From the NCBI GenBank assembly GCA_001789205.1, contig MFYT01000096.1, positions 21,503 through 85,502 of the forward strand: a stretch of 64,000 bases of DNA. Reading direction: 5' to 3'. Positions 1-10,027 of the stretch are shown piece after piece. The stretch is from Candidatus Raymondbacteria bacterium RIFOXYA2_FULL_49_16 (lineage in GTDB: Bacteria; Fibrobacterota; OXYB2-FULL-49-7; XYB2-FULL-49-35). Under the pieces are notes generated by a model. It worked only from the letters and a program-made list of their open reading frames with translations, was not told where the DNA came from and did no database searches. A program made the position numbers and the translations under genes. Position 1 is the first letter of the stretch. Each line of letters begins with the position of its first letter.

Positions 1-1525
1 TTATCTTCGTCTCTAACAACCCGCTCCCACTATCTACAATGCCATTCGACGAGTCCTTTACTATCCAGTTAAAAAAATAGCCGGCAGGACCTTCTATAGA
101 ATCAGTGACGCTGCCCATCATTGTTCCCGTATTTACATGCGGCGTCCAATCTAATTTTACATACTTTGGGGTGCCAAAGCTCCACCCTGACGTATCACCT
201 GCAGGTTGTGTGGGCGCTACGATGGTGCTAAGCTCGGGACGACGGCGAAGGTATTGAGAATAGGTCATGGTGTCAGGTATTGATCGTACGGCACTAAAAA
301 TTGAATCTGTTAAATATACGCTTAACTCCCAATCGCCCCCACCCGCAACACTGTCAATATCAAGAGGGATAGATGCATTAACTTTGTTAAACAATATTTC
401 ACGAGAAAAATTTGTATCATATTCGGCAGAAGGATTCTCATCTCCCCAGAAATGCACTGTATCTCTTCCTGAAAAAACCCTACCACTAAGTCCGTTTAGA
501 GAAAACGACCAATCCAAAAAAGCAGCTTGCGAAAGCGTATCGCGTTTGCCGTATATTACAGCACCTATAGGAAATGTGAAATACGTACCACTCCCATCAG
601 GAACCGCACCATCTAAGACATATAGTCGCATGCTATCCACTATCATATTTTCATCATCGGGTATGTTTCGCAAATGCTCTACTCTTAATGAGGCTGTAGA
701 ATTTGTAAACCTAAAAACATCAAAGGGGCCTGTTTCCAAATCATATAAGTCGTTTTTACTTAACTCAATATATCCTAATTTATCTTGTGGCAAATTCTGA
801 GAACTTGCTACAGTAATATTTCTTGTAACTGGGTCTGGAAAACTTCCTCCTTTTGCAAGAGTTGGCCCCACATCTGTATAAGTTGAATCGTCGCCAGGAA
901 TGCCAAGCGTTTTCCAAATGGTTTTTTCTCTATGTCCTTCCTGACATATTCCAGGACGGACATCTAATGGATCTATTCCCCATATTGTTTTAAAGAAAGC
1001 CTGCCCCTCATCATCAACATCTATCCTAAATAGTCCCAGATCTATATAAAAACCGTTTTCGACTTTCTGAATCCTTAAAAACATATAGCTATAGCCAATC
1101 GATGGCTTATACAAATTAGCTGCTAAATAATATTCCGTATTGGCTAACATGGTAAACCTAACGGTACCATCTCCTGGAAGATAAAACATGTTACCAGGAT
1201 CTTCTTCTTCATCTAAATTTAAGGGACTATCATCAGAGTTAAAATAAATAATAACATTCTGATTTGACTCGGTACGAAATTGAGCGTATCGAACTATATT
1301 ACTATTATTCACCACCATAGGAGTTATACCATCTACGAAACCGCTGCGGTTGCCTGCAATGATGTTATAATGCTCTGTTCCGGACGATTCTATTTTCAAA
1401 TCAACATTTCCATCGGGTAATTGCGCATACAAAACAATAGGGCTTAAAATCATCAATAAAATAAGAGGGCATATAAATGCCTTTAAAACATTTCTTTTGA
1501 GTAAACATTTTGGACATATTCTCAT
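1..1525 (-). CDS. Secreted protein, partial (runs off the left edge)
   Basis: Minus frame is open from ATG at 1525 to the window edge; N-terminal signal-like segment MRICPKCLLKRNVLKAFICPLILLMILSPIVLYAQ. Missing from the ORF track because it has no stop in the window. Confidence 0.8.
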   Translation of the reverse strand, partial: MRICPKCLLKRNVLKAFICPLILLMILSPIVLYAQLPDGNVDLKIESSGTEHYNIIAGNRSGFVDGITPMVVNNSNIVRYAQFRTESNQNVIIYFNSDDSPLNLDEEEDPGNMFYLPGDGTVRFTMLANTEYYLAANLYKPSIGYSYMFLRIQKVENGFYIDLGLFRIDVDDEGQAFFKTIWGIDPLDVRPGICQEGHREKTIWKTLGIPGDDSTYTDVGPTLAKGGSFPDPVTRNITVASSQNLPQDKLGYIELSKNDLYDLETGPFDVFRFTNSTASLRVEHLRNIPDDENMIVDSMRLYVLDGAVPDGSGTYFTFPIGAVIYGKRDTLSQAAFLDWSFSLNGLSGRVFSGRDTVHFWGDENPSAEYDTNFSREILFNKVNASIPLDIDSVAGGGDWELSVYLTDSIFSAVRSIPDTMTYSQYLRRRPELSTIVAPTQPAGDTSGWSFGTPKYVKLDWTPHVNTGTMMGSVTDSIEGPAGYFFNWIVKDSSNGIVDSGSGLLETKI

Positions 1526-1654
1526 AAATGCCCATCCTTTAAGTTGTAGACTTCATGATTTTCTCATTATGCGAATGGCAGAAGTATAGTGTATTTGTCA
1601 TTTCATGCGCAATATTTATTTTGCTATCCCCTGAATGACAAATATTGTATATTA

Positions 1655-3067
1655 ATGTCTATGAAATTAACAATGATTGTTTTAATCTTTTTGGTTAATT
1701 TTTGCTTCGCAATTAAAATTGCGGACAACGGACCGAATTTTGCCAGGATAAATTTTGTGATAATGGGAGATGGCTTTACGCTCGATGAACAAAGCAAGTT
1801 TGACAGCTTGGCCAACCTTCTTAAAGAAAGCCTATTTTCCTTCACCCCATACAAGCAATACCAAAAATTCATCAATATACATAGAATAAATCTGGTTTCA
1901 GAGGAATCCGGCACCGACATCCCCTCAGAAGGCAATTATATTAGCACTGTTTTAAACAGTTATAGGGGAACATATGGATATGGAATTCGTGAAGACATTG
2001 CGGAGGGAATCGCAACGGATTCTATCGGATCTTGGGATGCCGTCATTATTATTATTAATTATCATCAAGACGGTGGTGCAACGAGAGACAAAGTGTGCTT
2101 TTTCGGCATTGACGATTATTCGAATACTTGCAGGCATGAAATTGGTCATGCTTTTGCCAATCTTGCGGACGAATACGTAGGTTTCACATTAGACACGAAT
2201 CCTCCTCCGTATGTAGTGGAACCCAATGTTGCAGTTCCGCCGGATACAACACCCGAAACTATAAAATGGGCAAAGTGGGTAACAGGTGGAGTACTATGGC
2301 CTACACCTAATGAGGGAATTTATTCTTGGCAAGTAGGTCTTTTTGATGGAGCAAGATATACTTATGGTGTTTACAGACCGGAATTCTTTTGCATAATGCA
2401 AACAGGGGGGGGGGCATACTGCCGCATTTGCACAGAAGCGATTGTACTTAAAATCAAAGACAAAGTAAACACAATAGACTCACCCAATCCCCCTTCGTGC
2501 AATGTTGGTTACACAACAGAACCGCTTGAATTTTCGCTTGGCCTTTTAGACACAGAAAATATCCATTACATAGTTAGATGGTATTTAGACGACAGCCTTC
2601 TCACAGACGAACAGGCTCACACAATAACAATCGTTCCGACATCATTTAATTTTGGCACAAATAATCATACACTAAAAGCCATTGTAAAAGACTCATCAAC
2701 CTACTGGTATCATCCAGGCTGGGACACCGTCCCCTTCGTTAAAAACGACCCCCGCAACCTCATGCAGGACACCATTGTGTGGCCTCTTATTTACGGTATT
2801 GCAGTTGAGAAAGCCACGCTTGCGCAAGCCCAGCCATTATTCAATGTATTCAGCACAGGCAATGCTGTTGGCATACGCTTTAATCCGCAAGGGACGTTCA
2901 GGCTCAGCGTGCATGATATACGGGGAAGGCTTGTGGATAATATGGGCAGCGGTTTTTCACGGGTTACTGTCCAAAAGCAGTTCCGCCCCCTTGCCTCGGG
3001 GGTGTATATTGTGCGACTAATAGCCGGAAGCAGGGTTTATTCTGGAAAAGCGGTTGTGCTGAGGTGA
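1655..3067 (+). CDS. Peptidase M64 (IgA peptidase-like), secreted, with C-terminal T9SS/Por-type sorting domain
   Basis: Motif HEIGHAFANLADEY; signal peptide MKLTMIVLIFLVNFCFA; C-terminus FRLSVHDIRGRLVDN...LASGVYIVRLIAGSRVYSGKAVVLR. Confidence 0.85.
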   Translation: MSMKLTMIVLIFLVNFCFAIKIADNGPNFARINFVIMGDGFTLDEQSKFDSLANLLKESLFSFTPYKQYQKFINIHRINLVSEESGTDIPSEGNYISTVLNSYRGTYGYGIREDIAEGIATDSIGSWDAVIIIINYHQDGGATRDKVCFFGIDDYSNTCRHEIGHAFANLADEYVGFTLDTNPPPYVVEPNVAVPPDTTPETIKWAKWVTGGVLWPTPNEGIYSWQVGLFDGARYTYGVYRPEFFCIMQTGGGAYCRICTEAIVLKIKDKVNTIDSPNPPSCNVGYTTEPLEFSLGLLDTENIHYIVRWYLDDSLLTDEQAHTITIVPTSFNFGTNNHTLKAIVKDSSTYWYHPGWDTVPFVKNDPRNLMQDTIVWPLIYGIAVEKATLAQAQPLFNVFSTGNAVGIRFNPQGTFRLSVHDIRGRLVDNMGSGFSRVTVQKQFRPLASGVYIVRLIAGSRVYSGKAVVLR

Positions 3068-3081
3068 TTTTGCTAAAGGTA

Positions 3082-4185
3082 TTAGTTTGCCAGTCGCACG
3101 ACCCTGAATCCAATTCCATAGGTATGTTTTGAAGACGCCCAGCCTATTCTTGAGCCAGCGTTAACGCTGGTACTGCTATATCCCCCACCCTTCATTATCC
3201 TGTTGCTTCCGCTCTCTGCGCCTGTGTAGTCTGTTCTGTTGTACTGACGTACAGTATCCTCATCAATGTTCCAGCACCATTCCCATACATTCCCGGCTAA
3301 GTCATAAATACCGGAAGGATTCGGCATAAAGGAAGCAGCCTCAACCGACGAAGGAGGCTCTTTGCATCCGTAATAATTTGCATTAGCGCAACTTATGGTG
3401 CCATCGAATGTTGGATACTGCATCTGCGCCGCACCCCTTGCCGTAAGCTCCCATTCATCCTCTGTCGGCAGCCGGAGACCGTTCCGCGTCCAGTCGCAAA
3501 CCAGATTATTGGCAGAAGAAAAATTAATGGATGTGTAGGTATAAACCGTATCAAGGCCGTTTAATCTGCTGCGCGCATTGCAATACATTATCATTTGAAA
3601 CCAGGTTATATAGTCAACAGGATATTTTCCTGAAGATTCCCTGAAATACGAAGGTGCCGGTGCCGTGTCCATCACATCCTTAAATTCACTCACTGTAATT
3701 TCCGTTGAATCCATCCAGAAATCATATGAAATCGTTGCCGTGTTTGAATCCTTGTCCAGAAAACTGCCTGCATGAATGAGCTTCATGCCAGGGGAAGCAT
3801 AGGATTTTACGGTAAATCTCCGGACTGGACTGGATGCAGTTGAATTTCCATCTTTGGCAGTTATTTTCCAGTAATAAACCGTATTAAAAATTAACTTTGT
3901 AACCGCATACGTTGTATCCGATATGGATGCGCCAATTATTGCCAATTGGCCGATATCTGTCCCGAAATAGACATCGTATCGCACTGAATCCCCATCCGGA
4001 TCGATTGCTTGCCTCCAGGTCAGAGTAACGCTCTTTTCCTGATTAAGCGCGCTGTCGGAGGGAGCAAGACATATGGGAGCAATTGGAGGGTTGTTTACGG
4101 GTGTTGGATCAACAGGATTATTATTAGTGCAGCTAAAGAATACAAATGCAAGGATGCATAGCAGCCAAATACTGTTCTTCCTCAT
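3082..4185 (-). CDS. Lipoprotein with Fn3-like and formylglycine-generating-enzyme (SUMF1-like) domains
   Basis: Lipobox-like LAFVFFSC; motifs RLPTEDEWELTARG, GNVWEWCWN, GFRVVRL. Confidence 0.8.
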   Translation of the reverse strand: MRKNSIWLLCILAFVFFSCTNNNPVDPTPVNNPPIAPICLAPSDSALNQEKSVTLTWRQAIDPDGDSVRYDVYFGTDIGQLAIIGASISDTTYAVTKLIFNTVYYWKITAKDGNSTASSPVRRFTVKSYASPGMKLIHAGSFLDKDSNTATISYDFWMDSTEITVSEFKDVMDTAPAPSYFRESSGKYPVDYITWFQMIMYCNARSRLNGLDTVYTYTSINFSSANNLVCDWTRNGLRLPTEDEWELTARGAAQMQYPTFDGTISCANANYYGCKEPPSSVEAASFMPNPSGIYDLAGNVWEWCWNIDEDTVRQYNRTDYTGAESGSNRIMKGGGYSSTSVNAGSRIGWASSKHTYGIGFRVVRLAN

Positions 4186-4232
4186 ATGACACTAAAATAA
4201 TATTTATTCGATTGGAGAGAAAGAAATCTCTA

Positions 4233-4636
4233 TTACTCGCATTTCCATTCCACAATCTCAAAATTAGTCTCTGTCAAAAGCCCCAGCGGCGCTGAATAAT
4301 TATACGGCAGCTTCAGCCGGTCGATCTTTCCATCAATAAACAGATTCTGATACGGCTGGGCTTCATCAGCACGCGCCAGGAACGCTGCTCCGGCAACAGT
4401 TATTATTCTGTATTCTTCCAGACCCTTTAACGTATATGGTCGCAAAAGGCCGGACAACACACTAATTTCTCAATATTATCCATATGCGAAGCGGTGTACT
4501 GCTCATCGGCGTGGATAAGCCTTACCTCGGCTTTCTTTGCCTGTTCCACAGCCCTGTCCGCACGGGCGATCAGGTCATCACTGTTTTCCGGCATTCCGGC
4601 CTCCTGTTGATATGCTGGTAAGATAGGTTCCTGCAA
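4233..4636 (-). pseudogene. Possible frameshifted small gene (two overlapping minus ORFs)
   Basis: ORFs 4427-4636 and 4233-4460 overlap in different frames and could form one protein if joined; no family recognised with confidence. Confidence 0.3.
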
Positions 4637-4766
4637 ATCAACCCGTCAAGCTCATTGTTAGTTTCCGCATAAATCTGTAATAACCATATTGAACCAGGAA
4701 ACCGCCTTCGGGTTGTTTCTTCTTTCATCCAAAATTCCCACATCAACCTCTACAAAAGGAGCCCCT

Positions 4767-5165
4767 ATGCCAGAAGTCAAAGTCTCTTTCTCCGAGAACG
4801 TCCCCAGCCCGGACTACAAAAGTAAACGTTTCAGCGTCGAACTGTCCGACCAGGTCCCTGACCCCAAGTCCATCCCTGCCGCTGTCCAGGCCCTTTTCCA
4901 GATCGCAAAGCATGAAGTTACCAGCCAGATTGCCGCAAACAACGGCAAACCCGCATCTTCGACCCCTGCCGCACCCGCCCCTGCTGACCATCCGGCAAGC
5001 CAAAGGCAACTGGCAGCCATTTTCGCCATCGGAAAATCCCTGAACCTGTCACGCGAAGATGTGGAAAAGTTCAGCGGCGTTAGCCTGGAACAGGCCAAAC
5101 TCAACGCACGTGACGCGTCGAAGATCATAGAGCACCTTAAAATGCGCCAGAAGCAGGCGGCCTGA
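4767..5165 (+). CDS. Hypothetical protein, Pro/Ala-rich linker
   Basis: ORF with RBS (aaaagga) before ATG at 4767; directly upstream of the PD-(D/E)XK gene. Confidence 0.65.
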   Translation: MPEVKVSFSENVPSPDYKSKRFSVELSDQVPDPKSIPAAVQALFQIAKHEVTSQIAANNGKPASSTPAAPAPADHPASQRQLAAIFAIGKSLNLSREDVEKFSGVSLEQAKLNARDASKIIEHLKMRQKQAA

Positions 5166-5166
5166 C

Positions 5167-5922
5167 ATGAAAATCACTGTCAAAAGCCTCTCCTACTCAA
5201 CCTACTCATCCTTCATCAACTGCCCACAGCAGTTCTTCTACTCGAAAATCCTGAAAAAACGGCCTGTTGGCGTGTCCGCGAACCTTCCCTTTGGCAGCGG
5301 CGTCCATGCCGCAGCTGAATACATGTACCGGCGCCAGCAGGCCTTCCAGGAACCCCCGGAAGTCGATGTGCTCATGCGTATCTTCCAGAGCGTCTTCGAC
5401 CACTCGACGGACGTGATCTATGGCGAGAAACAGCCCAAAGAACAGTTGTTCTCCACGGCCAGGCAGTTACTGACACTCCTGGTGAATGAACCGCCTGTCC
5501 GGGTCATTGCCGTTGAGCATGAGATCCTCGTCCCTGTCGATGGTTTCTATGTCATAGGCAGGATCGATTTGCTCACCGAAGACCAGAATGGTCTGATTCT
5601 CTGGGACATAAAAACCGGCGCCAAGAAGTACTCTGATGAAGACCTGAAACGAGTGGCACAGCAGCTGGCTTTGTATGGGCTTGGCATCAGCAAACCCGTC
5701 CGGTACGCTGTGAAAACGCTTCTGAAGCTGAAGGAACCCAGAATTGAGAATCTTCAGGTTCCGGTCACGCAAGCTGACCACCAGGAGATCATCGAACAAC
5801 TGTTGATGGTCAAGGATGCCATGGAATGCGGAAAGCCATATAGAATCCGCAGTTATCGCTGCGAAACGTGCGGCTTCAAGCACCTTTGTGACCCGAATAA
5901 CCAGAAGGAGAACACGCTATGA
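5167..5922 (+). CDS. PD-(D/E)XK nuclease, RecB/Cas4-like family
   Basis: SYSTYSSFINCPQQFFYSKI, VIGRIDLLTE...LILWDIKTG, QLALYGLG, C-terminal RCETCGFKHLC. Confidence 0.85.
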   Translation: MKITVKSLSYSTYSSFINCPQQFFYSKILKKRPVGVSANLPFGSGVHAAAEYMYRRQQAFQEPPEVDVLMRIFQSVFDHSTDVIYGEKQPKEQLFSTARQLLTLLVNEPPVRVIAVEHEILVPVDGFYVIGRIDLLTEDQNGLILWDIKTGAKKYSDEDLKRVAQQLALYGLGISKPVRYAVKTLLKLKEPRIENLQVPVTQADHQEIIEQLLMVKDAMECGKPYRIRSYRCETCGFKHLCDPNNQKENTL

Positions 5923-6095
5923 CTGAAACTCGTTGTGTACATTGCGGCCATTCCCTGCTCGAAACTGACGGCAACATCATCAATGCAGAAAAATTGTTCA
6001 AGGTCCTGATGGTTCCGGTTATACGGTTTGTACCGGATAGCCATTGCCAAAGGTGCGGTTCAACCCTGCCCCAGGAACATGGGCAGGCTGCTTAG
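5919..6095 (+). CDS. Small double-CxxC zinc-ribbon protein
   Basis: ATGA overlap with the preceding stop; MTETRCVHCGHSLLETDGN...HCQRCGSTLPQEHGQAA. Below the ORF-track length cutoff. Confidence 0.7.
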   Translation: MTETRCVHCGHSLLETDGNIINAEKLFKVLMVPVIRFVPDSHCQRCGSTLPQEHGQAA

Positions 6096-6107
6096 AAGGA
6101 GACCCAT

Positions 6108-6356
6108 ATGCTTACATGTATTATTTGCGGCTTTCAAGCTGAAACCGAGCTTGTTCATCATATTCATGCTGACCATGGGAGCGTGAAGGACTATTTGAAC
6201 GAGTTCCCCTTGGCCCACATTGTATCGCCTGAAATCGAACAGCTGATTCTGGGCGGCAAGGGTACAAGCTTGATCGACGCCACTTCATCAGCTGTGCTGG
6301 CAAAACATTTCAAATCCATCCAGCCCAGACGGTCGGATATTTCCGTAACCGAATAA
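6108..6356 (+). CDS. Small C2H2-like zinc-finger protein
   Basis: MLTCIICGFQAETELVHHIHADHG (CxxC...HxxxxH); RBS gaagga upstream. Confidence 0.65.
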   Translation: MLTCIICGFQAETELVHHIHADHGSVKDYLNEFPLAHIVSPEIEQLILGGKGTSLIDATSSAVLAKHFKSIQPRRSDISVTE

Positions 6357-6386
6357 ACCTTAACAATTCGGAAGGAGGTGAACACA

Positions 6387-6488
6387 ATGAACCCCAACAT
6401 CGCGAAACTCATCATCGCCAGCGTATTGACAATTGCGGGAAATGTCCTGCTTGCCAATTCGACACGCCCACCCCAGGAGCAACCGTGA
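6387..6488 (+). CDS. 33-aa hydrophobic small protein
   Basis: GGAGGTG RBS then ATG; MNPNIAKLIIASVLTIAGNVLLANSTRPPQEQP; stop overlaps the GTG of the next ORF. Confidence 0.5.
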   Translation: MNPNIAKLIIASVLTIAGNVLLANSTRPPQEQP

Positions 6489-6703
6489 ACCACGCAGAAG
6501 ACCTGCTACTATTCGACAAGTTGCTTCGCCTGCTCGAATCCGCTGTGAAAATCATGGCAATCGCCACGTTAATCACCGAAATTTCAAAAGAGCAGAGCCC
6601 TGAAATACGGCAAAGTATGATTGCCGTGTTGTCCGGGATTATCGGGATGGCGATTCCTATCATGCAACAACATGAGTCGGAATACTACCAGCCTGGTTAT
6701 TGA
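6485..6703 (+). CDS. Small membrane-associated protein
   Basis: GTGA overlap start; hydrophobic segment QSMIAVLSGIIGMAIPIM. Confidence 0.5.
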   Translation: MNHAEDLLLFDKLLRLLESAVKIMAIATLITEISKEQSPEIRQSMIAVLSGIIGMAIPIMQQHESEYYQPGY

Positions 6704-6725
6704 AGCGGCTATCAACACAACCAGA

Positions 6726-6759
6726 GGGCTGTCTGGTGTAAATACCAGGCAGCCCTTTT
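6726..6759 (+). terminator. Intrinsic terminator
   Basis: GGGCTGTCTGGT-gtaaat-ACCAGGCAGCCC-TTTT. Confidence 0.8.
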
Positions 6760-6786
6760 CATTTTCAAAAAAACGAAAGGAATATC

Positions 6787-7659
6787 ATGGGAAGAACTCT
6801 GCATTACACACTGCTGCGCAATGACGCATTCCCAATAACTGAAAAGGATTGGGACCGCATCATCGCTGCCACAGAAGCCTTTAATACCAAATTCACCTGG
6901 ACCTGCGAACGCGTGGGTTTCCATAACGTAGACTATTACCCGCGGTGGCCTTCAAGGTTCAAGAATTCCAGGTTGCCTGTTGACGGCGACGCCTGGGAAT
7001 ATATCAATGCGCGATATAAGCGGTTGGAGAAACGAAACCTGAATCATCTTCAGATCGTCCGGCGGATGCTTTCCGAAAAATTCATTGCCATTCATGGAGA
7101 CAATCCTGATAAGATCGATCTCCAGCAGGCGAACGGCTTTACAAAAGTTGCAGGCAATGAATGGAACGCATTCTTGACCGTCGCATGGATTGTGACGGTA
7201 TCGACCATGCTGCCGAACCATGAGATTGAGCTGAACGACGAAGGCCATTTTCTGAAATGCCCGCTTGTGATCAAAAACGGCAAGGCCAGACCGAATTGCA
7301 TGCGCATGGTCGAGTACATCCACTGGCTGAAATTAAAAATCAGGGAAGGCATTGTGGCTTATCAGAAATACCTGCCCGAGGCAGAGGAAAACTACAAAAC
7401 CTTCAAGGATGTCGGAACCAAATCAATCGGCTTCTTCTGCAGACCGGTGGATCGCGCTGACTTTGAACAGTACCCGAAGTTTGACACGGTTACTATTGAT
7501 ATGTCCGGTGAAATCACCGGCAATCCATTGGCAATTACGGGTGGCTTTGAAGGGGAATATTACGGCAAGGTCAGCCAGACCGAGGCAATTCTCAAGGCAA
7601 AGAAGTGCTTTGAGAACATTTTCAAATCCATTTTCCCGCACAAGGAGGCAAAAACATGA
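6787..7659 (+). CDS. Hypothetical protein
   Basis: 290-aa ORF in a tightly packed colinear gene run; stop overlaps next start. Confidence 0.7.
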   Translation: MGRTLHYTLLRNDAFPITEKDWDRIIAATEAFNTKFTWTCERVGFHNVDYYPRWPSRFKNSRLPVDGDAWEYINARYKRLEKRNLNHLQIVRRMLSEKFIAIHGDNPDKIDLQQANGFTKVAGNEWNAFLTVAWIVTVSTMLPNHEIELNDEGHFLKCPLVIKNGKARPNCMRMVEYIHWLKLKIREGIVAYQKYLPEAEENYKTFKDVGTKSIGFFCRPVDRADFEQYPKFDTVTIDMSGEITGNPLAITGGFEGEYYGKVSQTEAILKAKKCFENIFKSIFPHKEAKT

Positions 7660-7952
7660 CCGAACTGGACATCACGGAACTGAGGATTTATCCCGTCAAG
7701 GAGCGTAGGGCAGGCTTGCTTGCTTTCTGCACAGCCACGCTCAACAATGCCCTTGTCATAACGGGCATTCGTATCGTAGAAGGCAAGAAAGGCGTCAGTG
7801 TCGCTTTTCCTGTGAAGAACAGACAACCCGCCGTGTATTTCACAAGCGACGAGGCCAGAAAGCAGATTTGCGACAGAATTCTCGCGACGTACATCATCAA
7901 CCACTGCGTCGATGATTACGGAGAAAGAACAAAACAGGCTGCACAAGCCTAA
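7656..7952 (+). CDS. SpoVG-family protein
   Basis: ITELRIYPVKERRAGLLAFCTATLNNALVITGIRIVEGKKGVSVAFPVK matches the SpoVG fold pattern. Confidence 0.75.
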   Translation: MTELDITELRIYPVKERRAGLLAFCTATLNNALVITGIRIVEGKKGVSVAFPVKNRQPAVYFTSDEARKQICDRILATYIINHCVDDYGERTKQAAQA

Positions 7953-7965
7953 AAAAGGAGACAAA

Positions 7966-9027
7966 ATGAAAGAAGGCAGATCAATCACAGCGCTTGCCGA
8001 AGAGGTCGAGCTTCAGGCAAAGGCGAAGAAAGACTATGTCGTTCCGACAAGCAGAATGCACATGACCGACACCGCTACACTGGCCCTGGACGGAGTCGGC
8101 ACATTCGACTTCACCGAACACGCACACGAACAGCTGGCTCAGCGCTTGGACATTCCCCGCAAGTATTATGACCGTATGCGCCCGTCACCAGGGCTTCTGC
8201 AGGCTAACGTGAACCACTGGTTTACAAAAGAGCCTGAAAAGCGTATGGTCCGCACGTTCCAGAACGGCAGCAACACGGTCAGGGCGATTCTGAGCGACCG
8301 GTATCACCGGTTCGACAATTACGATTTGATGGCGCACATCCTGCCGATCCTGAAAGGGCTGGGCAATGATGTCATCGTCGCTTCGTCAGAGATCACAGAA
8401 AAGAAGCTGTATCTCAAATGCGTCTTCCCAAAACTGCAGCAGGCGGTGAAAGTGGGCGACATGGTCCAGAGTGGTCTCATGATTTCGAACTCGGAAGTGG
8501 GCTGCGCCAGTTTCCAGCTGACCAGGTTCATTTACAGACTCGTATGCCTTAACGGAATGGTAATGGAAGATGGTCGGACAAGGCGCTACCACATTGGCGC
8601 TCGGCAGGGTGTGGACGAAAGCATCTCTCATTTGCTGTCTGACGAAACGGTCAGAGCCGACGACCAAGCTTTCTGGTTCAAAGTACGCGATCTCACGACT
8701 GCAGCGGCAAAGAATGACGAGGAATTCAGCCGCCATGTGCAGAAACTCAGGGATGCGACGAAGCTGCGGGTTGAAGCACAGCCTGTTGATGCCATCACAG
8801 CACTTGCCGACACGTTTGTCCTGAACGAGTTTGAACACAACGCCACGCTCGAACATTACATCCGCGACAGCGATTTCTCGCTGTACGGCATGGCGCAAGC
8901 TTTGACCAGGACGTCGGCAGATGTCAAGTCGTACGACAGGGCCACGGAACTGGAGAAGTTTGGCGGTCAGCTGATAAACATATCAGGGGCTGACTGGCAC
9001 ACCATTTCCAAGGCCGGAGTCAATTAA
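7966..9027 (+). CDS. DUF932 / phage-plasmid-like protein
   Basis: FTEHAHEQLAQRLDIPRKYYDRM...VRAILSDRYHRFDNYDL...GCASFQLTRFIYRLVCLNGMV; RBS aaaaggag before ATG 7966. Confidence 0.75.
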   Translation: MKEGRSITALAEEVELQAKAKKDYVVPTSRMHMTDTATLALDGVGTFDFTEHAHEQLAQRLDIPRKYYDRMRPSPGLLQANVNHWFTKEPEKRMVRTFQNGSNTVRAILSDRYHRFDNYDLMAHILPILKGLGNDVIVASSEITEKKLYLKCVFPKLQQAVKVGDMVQSGLMISNSEVGCASFQLTRFIYRLVCLNGMVMEDGRTRRYHIGARQGVDESISHLLSDETVRADDQAFWFKVRDLTTAAAKNDEEFSRHVQKLRDATKLRVEAQPVDAITALADTFVLNEFEHNATLEHYIRDSDFSLYGMAQALTRTSADVKSYDRATELEKFGGQLINISGADWHTISKAGVN

Positions 9028-9049
9028 ACCTTAAAAAAGGAGCAATCTC

Positions 9050-9928
9050 ATGGGATTCTTTGAATTTCTCTTCAGACCGCAGCCAAAACCAGCCAAAGCC
9101 CCTGCTTCACCCGCAGACAGGGGCTCCTCGCCTGCCCCGGAACAGCCACAGGCCCAGGGGCCCATTCCTGCCCAGGAACCACCGCGTATCCAACGTGCCC
9201 CATTGCCCGCAGGACGAGCGAAACCCAGGCAGGAAGCACGGCTTCCCGGACCGTTCGATCAGTTCGTAGCGGCAGGGCTCAGAGCAATACGGTTCATCGA
9301 TAAAAAAGGCTATCGCAAGGCATTGGCTGGAGTCTTGTATCGCAAAGGACACATCATCGCGACCGATGGTCATAGACTCCTCAAGGAACGCGTACCCATT
9401 CCCGCTCATCTGGACGAGGTCATAATCCCGCCGGAGCTGTTTGTTGCGCATCGGCATGTTCCCATCAAGACACTTTCCCTGACCCGCGACCGGAAATCCC
9501 TGATGGTGAATGGCCAGCCGTGTCGCTTGATCGTAGGTGAAAAGTATCCGGACACAGACTCTGTGACACCAACGGTGTTCAAATTCCAGATCACCTTTGA
9601 CAGGCTGCCGGTGGAAGATGCGCTGAGGCTGGCTGGCGAAAGCAAGCAGGCCGTATTCACGACCATGATGGGCAATAGGCTCAGGATGACTGTAAACCAG
9701 ACCGTTCCGCCGACGGTCATCCCCTTCAAGGGACAGGTGGAGAACACGGAATTTGCCTTCAATCCGGCTTTCTTGCTTGGGGTGCTGCGGAGCCTTGAAG
9801 GTGACAACGTGACAATGAAAGGGAACTCACCCTTGAGCGCATTCGTGTTTCAGGGTGAACAGCCTGAGAGAACAGCGTTGCTGATGCCGGTGAGGATCAC
9901 AGCGGAAGAAATGAGAGCAGCAGCTTAA
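9050..9928 (+). CDS. DNA polymerase III beta-clamp (DnaN)-like protein
   Basis: RKALAGVLYRKGHIIATDGHRLLKERVPI...VIIPPELF; C-terminal region consistent with a clamp fold. Confidence 0.65.
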   Translation: MGFFEFLFRPQPKPAKAPASPADRGSSPAPEQPQAQGPIPAQEPPRIQRAPLPAGRAKPRQEARLPGPFDQFVAAGLRAIRFIDKKGYRKALAGVLYRKGHIIATDGHRLLKERVPIPAHLDEVIIPPELFVAHRHVPIKTLSLTRDRKSLMVNGQPCRLIVGEKYPDTDSVTPTVFKFQITFDRLPVEDALRLAGESKQAVFTTMMGNRLRMTVNQTVPPTVIPFKGQVENTEFAFNPAFLLGVLRSLEGDNVTMKGNSPLSAFVFQGEQPERTALLMPVRITAEEMRAAA

Positions 9929-9969
9929 CAAATGATCACGCAGCCCGTAAACCCCGCAAAAGGGCGCGG

Positions 9970-10010
9970 CCGATTCAGGGGCGGGAGCAATCCTGCCCCT
10001 GGTCGGTTTT
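9970..10010 (+). terminator. Intrinsic terminator
   Basis: CCGATTCAGGGGCGGGA-gcaa-TCCTGCCCCTGGTCGG-TTTT. Confidence 0.75.
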
Positions 10011-10027
10011 CTATGGAGGAAAACACA

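Noticed and set aside
267-800. Plus-strand 177-aa ORF
   Set aside because: Antisense to a longer open minus frame (1-1525) with a signal peptide; a shadow ORF.
1441-1450. Left attachment core (gCTTAAAAT)
   Set aside because: Only an ~8-nt match inside the coding region of the 1-1525 gene; no tRNA-Leu 3' half adjacent.
4427-4636. GGDEF C-terminal remnant (DLIARADRAVEQAKKAE)
   Set aside because: Too short and low-complexity to assign; kept only as a possible frameshifted ORF.
5167-5922. Cas4-like nuclease as evidence of CRISPR-Cas
   Set aside because: No repeat array and no cas1/cas2 or effector gene seen; family membership alone is common in phages and plasmids.
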